Positions 61,201 to 64,000 of a stretch of DNA of 64,000 bases are shown here, piece after piece. Each line of letters begins with the position of its first letter. Position 1 is the stretch's first letter. The stretch lies in the NCBI GenBank assembly GCA_911728435.2, contig OU452198.1:37539902-37603901 (forward strand). Reading direction: 5' to 3'. Below the pieces are notes generated by a model. That model searched no databases. It worked only from the letters and a program-made list of their open reading frames with translations, and was not told where the DNA came from. The position numbers were made by a program, and so were the translations under genes. The stretch comes from Apoderus coryli (taxonomy: Eukaryota; Arthropoda; Insecta; Coleoptera; Attelabidae).

Positions 61201-63284
61201 ATTATTAATTAAATAAATTAGTATTAGCGAATTCAAACAAAGCCACAGAAGCAGTGGTTTAACGAGTCTTAATAAATTACCGAGCCTCAACAGTGCTTCA
61301 CCAATACCTATTGTAACGTTTTTCGTTTCGAAATAATAACGCGCTTTAATTAAAACTAATTTATTTACCCTTAAAAACTAATATGACTGTATTTATTTGT
61401 ACTATTTATTTATATGTCACAACACTGTTCTCAACTATTGACTGTTCACTTCATAACTGTCTTCTGTCCCTGTTACGTTGACTATATATATGGTTGGCAT
61501 TCTTTCTCGAACACTTCCAGTGAGTTAGTCGATTGTTTTACAACATTCTGGCGCGCGTACGTCCATTCTAGATCCATACGGTAAGCGAGGCACATCCAAC
61601 CAAATTAACACAGCGCTGCCCCGGACGAGGTATAGCCTACTAAATTTGTACAGAGTCACCTCCCGATTGGTTGATTCGCGAGCTTCGAGAATAGATCACC
61701 AGATTACTATAGTATAGCCAACGCGGTGTTGTCGGATGTATTCATTTCTCTCTAAGCGTTGGGGATATTTTAATATTCGTCACAATGTATATATGTATAT
61801 AATAAATTATTTATATATATGAATTCATTATTATGAGAATATCATACCGTTTTTCTTTCAATAATAACTATATTTTATTAAAGAATTGCTTGTTACATAA
61901 AGCAACAAGACTTTAAGTTATGTTGGAAATTTGTTTCACACTACCATGCTTTCACCAGACGGCCGTTTCGTCGATCCACGACTCATCAGTGGTGATCGGC
62001 AGGCAGTGTGACCCAAATTTCCAACATTTACAAAGAGCTTATACTAGCACTCTATATTTTATTAGTTGTATCTATATTTGAACCAACACTTGTATACGCA
62101 CACGCACCGTAATAATAAATCGTCATTCGCAGGATTCGCGCGGGATTTCTCGACTTCACAAAGAAGCGGTCCAACTTATTTTGTGTCTACTAGATTATAA
62201 AGGGTTTGCCAATAAGAGGTCTTATTTTGATATTCAAAGGAAAAAGCCATTATTTTGAGATAAATGATCGGATGTTTAGTTCATTACAAAGAGGAAGGTA
62301 TGCCGTTAATAATGGAAAATAACATAAGCCAAATGACCACCACGACCACGCCTACAGGACCTTTTCATGAACTTTTCCATATTCAAATTGCAAAGTGTCC
62401 TCGATAGCCTCACGAATTCCATCTTTGAGGTATTGAATCGACGCTGGGCTGTTGGCGTAGACCTTCTCTTTCATGTGGCCCCAAAGGAAGAAGTCGCAAG
62501 GTGTTAAATCGCAAGATCGCGGTGGCCAATTGTGATCACCTCTTCGAGAGATAACACGGCCCGGAAACTTTTCCCGTAAAAAATCAATGGTTTCGTTGCT
62601 TGTATGGGACGTAGCGCCGTCTTGTTGAAAGTAAACGTTGTCCAGATCAATCTTTTTCTTCAACACTTTCGGCTACAGCAGCAATATTCTCGGCAGTTCT
62701 TGAGCGACGTGCACGGGTATTATTCTTCACATCTAACTTGTCCCAACAGCCCGAATTTTTCCACCAATTTCTGTATTGCGGTCCGACAAGGTGCTTCACG
62801 ACGACGAAATGTTCGAGTTTTACGAACCGTCTCTGCCAAATTTTCACCATTTTTATAGTGAATTTTAATAATTTCAATGCGTTGTTGAAGCGTGTATCGT
62901 TCCATTTTTATTAATGGCGTAGTGTCTACTTGTCAAATGTCAAAAAATGACAGCTCCAAAAGTGACATATACCGAAATAGCGGGCTATTCAAAATAACAC
63001 CTCTTATTGGAAAACCCTTTATAAACTTTGCCAAAACGTACGAAATGAAGCTTTAAATTGTTGTTAATTATTTTACAGGCCGCTTCATTTAGCGGCTCGT
63101 AATGGCATGGTTGATGTCACCAGACAATTGTTGAAAAAAGGTGCCTCGATATTAGCAGTAGACAATGAAGGTCTGACTCCTGCCTTATGTTGTGCGCCCA
63201 ACAACAATGTAGCGCAATGTTTAGCATTAATTCTACAAGCCTTACCAGAATTCCTGACAGCTTCCGGAAGTACAACAATCGCAG
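37217..63284 (+). CDS. ANKRD28: ANKRD28/44/52-type ankyrin-repeat protein, PP6 regulatory ankyrin subunit (19 exons, open at right edge)
   Basis: CDS exons: 37217-37243, 37303-37381, 37444-37749, 38924-39029, 41546-41670, 41920-42082, 42606-42778, 45916-46036, 46687-46827, 46935-47200, 49816-49949, 51740-51818, 53905-54106, 54178-54304, 54643-54856, 56602-56689, 58787-59016, 59070-59232, 63079-63284. All GT-AG, phases agree, about 983 codons. The short start MGLLILEEQ leads to [15 protein letters not shown], the opening of vertebrate ANKRD28 (about 1050 aa), then some 28 ankyrin repeats (TPLHxAA, GADVNxxD). Family signatures include [26 protein letters not shown], and near the end [21 protein letters not shown] with [12 protein letters not shown]. 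The family forms a scaffold for the PP6 catalytic subunit. ATG 37217 is the first in-frame ATG of its exon. The C-terminal tail lies right of the window. Whether it is closest to ANKRD28, 44 or 52 is not decided; insects usually have one member. Confidence 0.92.
38390..38830 (-). pseudogene. LINE reverse transcriptase fragment
   Basis: The minus strand reads [38 protein letters not shown], then after breaks [20 protein letters not shown]. These are the first RT blocks of a jockey-like LINE. In ankyrin intron 3, antisense to the gene. Confidence 0.6.
39380..39620 (-). pseudogene. mariner transposase C-terminal scrap
   Basis: The minus strand reads [15 protein letters not shown] followed by a stop, matching the conserved end of mariner transposases (RWxKCIExxGDYVEK). 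No other domain is recognisable. In ankyrin intron 4. Confidence 0.55.
39790..40860 (+). pseudogene. jockey-like LINE 3' fragment
   Basis: Reads [50 protein letters not shown] and [19 protein letters not shown], then a C-terminal domain and a 3' UTR ending in gtaaataaataaata at about 40838-40852. Several frameshifts. 5'-truncated, as is usual for LINE copies. Same family style as 57700-58720. Confidence 0.7.
40861..41545. other. ankyrin intron 4, right part; nothing recognised
   Basis: Open stretches on both strands (for example 41256-40885 minus) show no similarity I can name. No repeat structure was seen. Confidence 0.4.
43062..44203. mobile_element. Tc1-like element with about 290-bp terminal inverted repeats
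   Basis: Begins TA|CAGTATGTCCACAG (TA at 43060-43061) and ends CTGTGGACATACTG|TA (TA at 44204-44205). The arms, about 43062-43350 and 43915-44203, match almost base for base, including gggcgtctcaaaaaggcata and ccaaatttaatcctga. A third copy of part of the arm, in the orientation of the right arm, lies at about 43720-43830. The transposase relic lies between. In ankyrin intron 7. Confidence 0.8.
43392..43680 (+). pseudogene. Tc1-like transposase N-terminal fragment
   Basis: Reads [56 protein letters not shown]. This is the two-helix-turn-helix DNA-binding region (FERTGSVxxxK..., STVxRILKENxxxPY). The catalytic region is missing or replaced by the partial arm copy that follows. Confidence 0.65.
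44707..44744 (+). ncRNA. hammerhead-like motif, degenerate
   Basis: TGTAC (44707-44711) and GTACA (44740-44744) can form stem I. The core CTGAAGA is at 44712-44718, stem II is GGC/GCC (44720-44722, 44729-44731), GAAA is at 44732-44735, then ACGT and T before stem I. One unpaired base sits between CTGAAGA and stem II. This resembles hammerhead-like ends of Penelope-like elements. Activity is doubtful. Confidence 0.4.
44939..45010 (-). tRNA. tRNA-like sequence (pseudo-tRNA or SINE part)
   Basis: 72 nt on the minus strand with a D-arm/A-box region (TGGCGTCAGTGG), a T-arm B box (GGGTTCAAATCCC) and tRNA spacing. The acceptor stem pairs poorly and the anticodon stem is irregular, so a working tRNA is unlikely. 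It is followed on the plus side by a dispersed repeat (45060-45380). Confidence 0.45.
45060..45380. repeat. dispersed repeat, copy 1 (also at 57117-57440)
   Basis: Shares with 57117-57440 the blocks taagaatttgggggttgt, cacagggttaaa/tacagggttaaa, aaattcatatgccaaaat and cccgatgggtcgggaaagta (with changes). In both places a tRNA-like stretch lies on its left, reading toward the minus strand. Confidence 0.6.
45590..45882 (+). repeat. LTR-like repeat, decayed copy A
   Basis: Shares tatgtcacaacagtgat..ctatcgactgttgactg near its left and ttttctctctaagcattggg and attcgtcacaat at its right with the clearer copy at 61311-61782. The middle is diverged. It ends 33 bp before ankyrin exon 8. Confidence 0.45.
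46089..46490. mobile_element. MITE with about 55-bp inverted ends
   Basis: tagagaaagcgatatct ... gggcaacatgcctaggg on the left is matched by the complement of the right end (aggcaggttgcctgttcaaa, gtgtcgctttctccattt). Non-coding; target duplication unclear. In ankyrin intron 8. Confidence 0.5.
46532..46622 (+). ncRNA. hairpin carrying a degenerate hammerhead core
   Basis: Outer arms ggaatttgtttcaca (46532 on) and tgtgaaacaaattcc (to 46622) enclose CTGATGC (46559-46565), stem II GTTG/CAAC (46566-46569, 46575-46578), GAAA (46579-46582) and CGTC. The A of CUGAUGA is C here, stem III is shortened and stem I is lost, so it is probably inactive. Same family as the intact motif at 61952-61995. Confidence 0.5.
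47880..48235 (+). repeat. LTR-like repeat, decayed copy B
   Basis: Closely matches the middle and right of 61311-61782: ctgtccctgttacgttggct with a tatatata box, cattctagatccatacgg, and aagcgaggcacatcc. The left end is replaced by unrelated AT-rich sequence. In ankyrin intron 10. Confidence 0.6.
48671..49694 (-). mobile_element. hAT-like transposon relic
   Basis: Ends CAAGGGCAAATATGCA (left) and the complement of GAAGGGCATTTATGCA (right), with ATATGCA motifs repeated subterminally, as in hAT elements. The minus strand (about 49480-48900) reads [18 protein letters not shown], then [35 protein letters not shown]. This matches a hAT-family transposase C-terminal half (PxPVxTRWGTWLEAA). Flanking 8-mers (ttagtaaa / tttagtta) are similar but not identical. 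Confidence 0.65.
50260..51130 (-). pseudogene. jockey-like LINE 3' fragment
   Basis: The minus strand reads [59 protein letters not shown] and [12 protein letters not shown], ending in a 3' UTR with an AT-rich tail near 50262-50280. Frameshifted. In ankyrin intron 11, antisense. Confidence 0.65.
52124..52167 (-). ncRNA. hammerhead-like motif, left arm of the foldback
   Basis: Mirror of the motif at 52908-52951: stem I AACCA/TGGTT, CTGAAGA, stem II GAGA/TCTC with one unpaired T before it, GAAA, then ACATGT and A. All core positions fit a hammerhead except for the extra base. Confidence 0.45.
52908..52951 (+). ncRNA. hammerhead-like motif, right arm of the foldback
   Basis: AACCA (52908-52912), CTGAAGA (52913-52919), T, GAGA (52921-52924), TCTC (52933-52936), GAAA (52937-52940), CATGT, A, TGGTT (52947-52951). 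Stems I and II are intact and stem III is the minimal ACA/TGT. Such motifs are known at the ends of Penelope-like elements. Confidence 0.45.
53738..53800 (-). tRNA. tRNA-like fragment
   Basis: The minus strand carries a T-arm-like block (CCTGGATTCGGTCCCTG) preceded by CTTACACGCGTGCG, like the anticodon-to-T-arm half of a tRNA-derived sequence. No full cloverleaf is formed. Possibly a SINE remnant. Confidence 0.3.
54305..54500 (+). other. in-frame intronic extension with poly(A) signal after ankyrin exon 14
   Basis: If the donor at 54305 is not used, the frame continues for 34 codons (ending VAKLFSIK) to TGA at 54407-54409, with AATAAA at 54475-54480 followed by a (ATT)n run at 54482-54498. 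This could give a truncated ankyrin isoform. The (ATT)n tail also looks like the 3' tip of a LINE, which may be the source of the signal. Confidence 0.4.
55700..56020 (+). pseudogene. LINE reverse transcriptase fragment containing a 75-bp perfect palindrome arm pair
   Basis: Reads [20 protein letters not shown], then after the inverted duplication [18 protein letters not shown] and TPDILPRC: two successive RT blocks of a jockey-like LINE. Between them, 55819-55893 is the exact complement of 55904-55978. In ankyrin intron 15. Confidence 0.65.
56028..56400. repeat. small foldback with Penelope-like remnants
   Basis: ttgattttttctttgggtg and gttcggttcttata (56035-56080) are mirrored at about 56325-56375. 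Between them, ttgaagaagttagtaattag and taacgaaacgtcg (56203-56236) look like a broken hammerhead-like end. Another candidate on the minus strand (gctctgaagatgaaattt ... gaaacatg) lies at about 55052-55090. Confidence 0.35.
57005..57440. repeat. dispersed repeat, copy 2, with tRNA-like left part
   Basis: The minus strand at about 57050-57005 reads GTCGTAGCTCAGTGGTAATC, a tRNA D-arm with A box. The body at 57117-57440 matches 45060-45380. Both copies have the same order, tRNA-like then body along the plus strand, though the tRNA parts differ in sequence. Confidence 0.5.
57700..58720 (+). pseudogene. jockey-like LINE, 5'-truncated, long open C-terminal frame
   Basis: The frame 57773-58555 (260 aa) is open: [67 protein letters not shown], then a C-terminal domain ending WHLFDN. 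The 3' UTR ends near 58720 in gtaaataaataaataaag. The YADD catalytic block is missing through 5' truncation. Relatively young by frame integrity. In ankyrin intron 16, sense strand. Confidence 0.75.
59975..60960. mobile_element. inverted-repeat element holding an RTE fragment
   Basis: ttggccggcttaagaaagca and aaattaaaataatcaac (59977-60015) are mirrored by tttgctttcttaagccagca and its neighbours at about 60910-60955. gatactaattag near 60021 also has inverted relatives near 60725 and 60870. The RTE piece sits inside. Ends and duplications are not certain. Confidence 0.4.
60033..60570 (+). pseudogene. RTE-type LINE reverse transcriptase fragment
   Basis: Reads [60 protein letters not shown] and [16 protein letters not shown]. 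Then with frameshifts come [14 protein letters not shown] and [12 protein letters not shown], where the catalytic YADD has become YADE. This wording is typical of RTE/BovB-group elements. Dead copy. In ankyrin intron 18. Confidence 0.75.
61311..61782 (+). repeat. LTR-like repeat, best copy (solo LTR candidate)
   Basis: Starts TGTAACG and ends CGTCACA. It contains a tatatatatgg box near 61484, about 30 bp before a possible initiator (tgagttagtcg). Two decayed relatives lie at 45590-45882 and 47880-48235. No internal retrotransposon sequence adjoins, and a flanking duplication was not seen. The superfamily is unknown. Confidence 0.55.
61952..61995 (-). ncRNA. hammerhead ribozyme (type I, minimal), all core bases present
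   Basis: Read on the minus strand: TCACCA (61995-61990), C then core CTGATGA (61989-61983), stem II GTCG (61982-61979), loop TGGAT, CGAC (61973-61970), GAAA (61969-61966), a short stem III ACGG/CCGT or ACG-GC-CGT, cleavage triplet GTC, then TGGTGA (61957-61952) closing stem I. Self-cleavage would fall between 61958 and 61957. It sits in a larger hairpin (61922-62025) with arms gttggaaattt/aaatttccaac. Small stem III is the form reported for Penelope-like elements and retrozymes. In ankyrin intron 18, antisense. Confidence 0.82.
62198..63022 (-). mobile_element. internally deleted mariner-type element with TA duplications
   Basis: TA|TAAAGGGTTTGCCAATAAGA on the left is mirrored by tcttattggaaaacccttta|TA on the right; further shared bases extend the TIR to about 35 bp. 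It encloses the N-terminal and C-terminal transposase pieces with the middle missing. It ends only 56 bp before ankyrin exon 19. Confidence 0.8.
62352..62905 (-). pseudogene. mariner-type transposase, central part deleted
   Basis: The N-terminus starts ATG 62905 ([20 protein letters not shown], then [18 protein letters not shown]), shifts frame, and continues [20 protein letters not shown]. It then jumps to the catalytic end: [50 protein letters not shown]. The first DDE residue and the linker are lost. Non-autonomous copy. Confidence 0.75.
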
Positions 63285-64000
63285 GTAAGCGTCTTTCTAG
63301 ATAACGTTTATTTTACATTAAGAGTGTAATTGTTATGGGGAGAAGTTCTTTACAGAATAGAGATTATTGTGATGAAGAGAGTTAGTTCAGGTGATATTGA
63401 TGATTGCTTAATACGCACTTATATTACTCGTATATAGTTTACTTATTTAGAACAGTTTAGTGGTTACTTATCAATTCTGCCTTTATTTTTTCAAGAAGCA
63501 TACTATTTATTGGTGTTCCTTAATTTTTTTGTTCGTTCTAAAGAACAAAAATGTTCATACGTTGGGTACCTTCTTACGATGTGTACGTATTACTACTTAG
63601 GTATTATTATTATTAACAATAGGTTATGAAGTATCAACAGTCAATGGTTTATTATGCTTAATAGTTCAATATACATTTATCAATTCAGTACACGAGTTTC
63701 TTCAAGCCTTTACAAATTCCATATACAGGGTTTCCCAGAAGTCGACAATGAAACTCTAAGGGTGAAGGAGGCGGATATTTGAAATGAAAATAACCATATA
63801 AGTGGTTATCCAATGGCTGACGGTTAAAAAGTTATTTATTTAATGTATTTTTCCAATAAATCGAATATTGAGTTCACTTGTAAAGCTATAAAAAATAATT
63901 ATTTTTGGTTGCGTAATTAAACACTGTTAACTTTTAGCAAACAGACCAGTTTGTTTTAATAATAATTTATGTTTTCAAAAACTTTTAGTTTATTTTTCTA

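Overview
This is a gene-poor, AT-rich, intron- and transposon-heavy stretch of an insect genome. Insect origin is inferred from a gastrulation-defective-type serine protease with its GD N-terminal domain, a su(sable)/ZC3H4-type CCCH protein, and BEL/Pao, piggyBac, Tc1/mariner and jockey-like elements. A beetle or similar holometabolous insect is possible, but I cannot fix the order. Spliced genes were assembled by eye from reading frame, GT/AG sites and phase continuity; no transcript data were used.

Four host genes are supported. (1) 1385-5429, minus: five exons of a CCCH zinc-finger protein of the ZC3H4/su(s) type; both ends appear incomplete. (2) 17693-32780, plus: a nine-exon Gd-like secreted serine protease, complete from signal peptide to stop (539 aa), with an intron of about 7.5 kb holding nested transposons. 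(3) 32926-33259, minus: a complete two-exon mitochondrial ribosomal protein L34 gene (91 aa), convergent with the protease. (4) 37217-63284, plus: nineteen exons of an ANKRD28/44/52-type ankyrin protein (PP6 regulatory ankyrin subunit), open at the right edge after about 983 codons.

Most remaining sequence is mobile DNA or featureless AT-rich spacer. From the left: a BEL/Pao 3' end (1-about 1260); a transposase relic split by a large inverted repeat (about 2400-3660); intergenic DNA with MITEs and a 24-bp minisatellite (5430-17200); a DUF4817-type transposon with TA duplications (14699-16475); a piggyBac relic with TTAA duplications (18385-23990) hit by a long non-LTR retrotransposon with two open ORFs (19118-about 23620); several decayed LINE and Tc1 pieces in the protease introns; an 8-bp-TSD foldback element (35848-36820) built from alternating inverted modules; and within the ankyrin introns a Tc1 element with about 290-bp TIRs, a hAT relic, LTR-like repeats, LINE and RTE pieces, a 375-bp-arm foldback and an internally deleted mariner.

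The most unusual signal is a set of hammerhead-ribozyme motifs. One, at 61952-61995 on the minus strand, has every core nucleotide and three pairing stems. Related or degenerate versions lie at 46559-46586, 44707-44744 and, as a mirrored pair, at 52124-52167 and 52908-52951. They resemble the small type I hammerheads known from Penelope-like elements and retrozymes, but no Penelope reverse transcriptase was recognised here.
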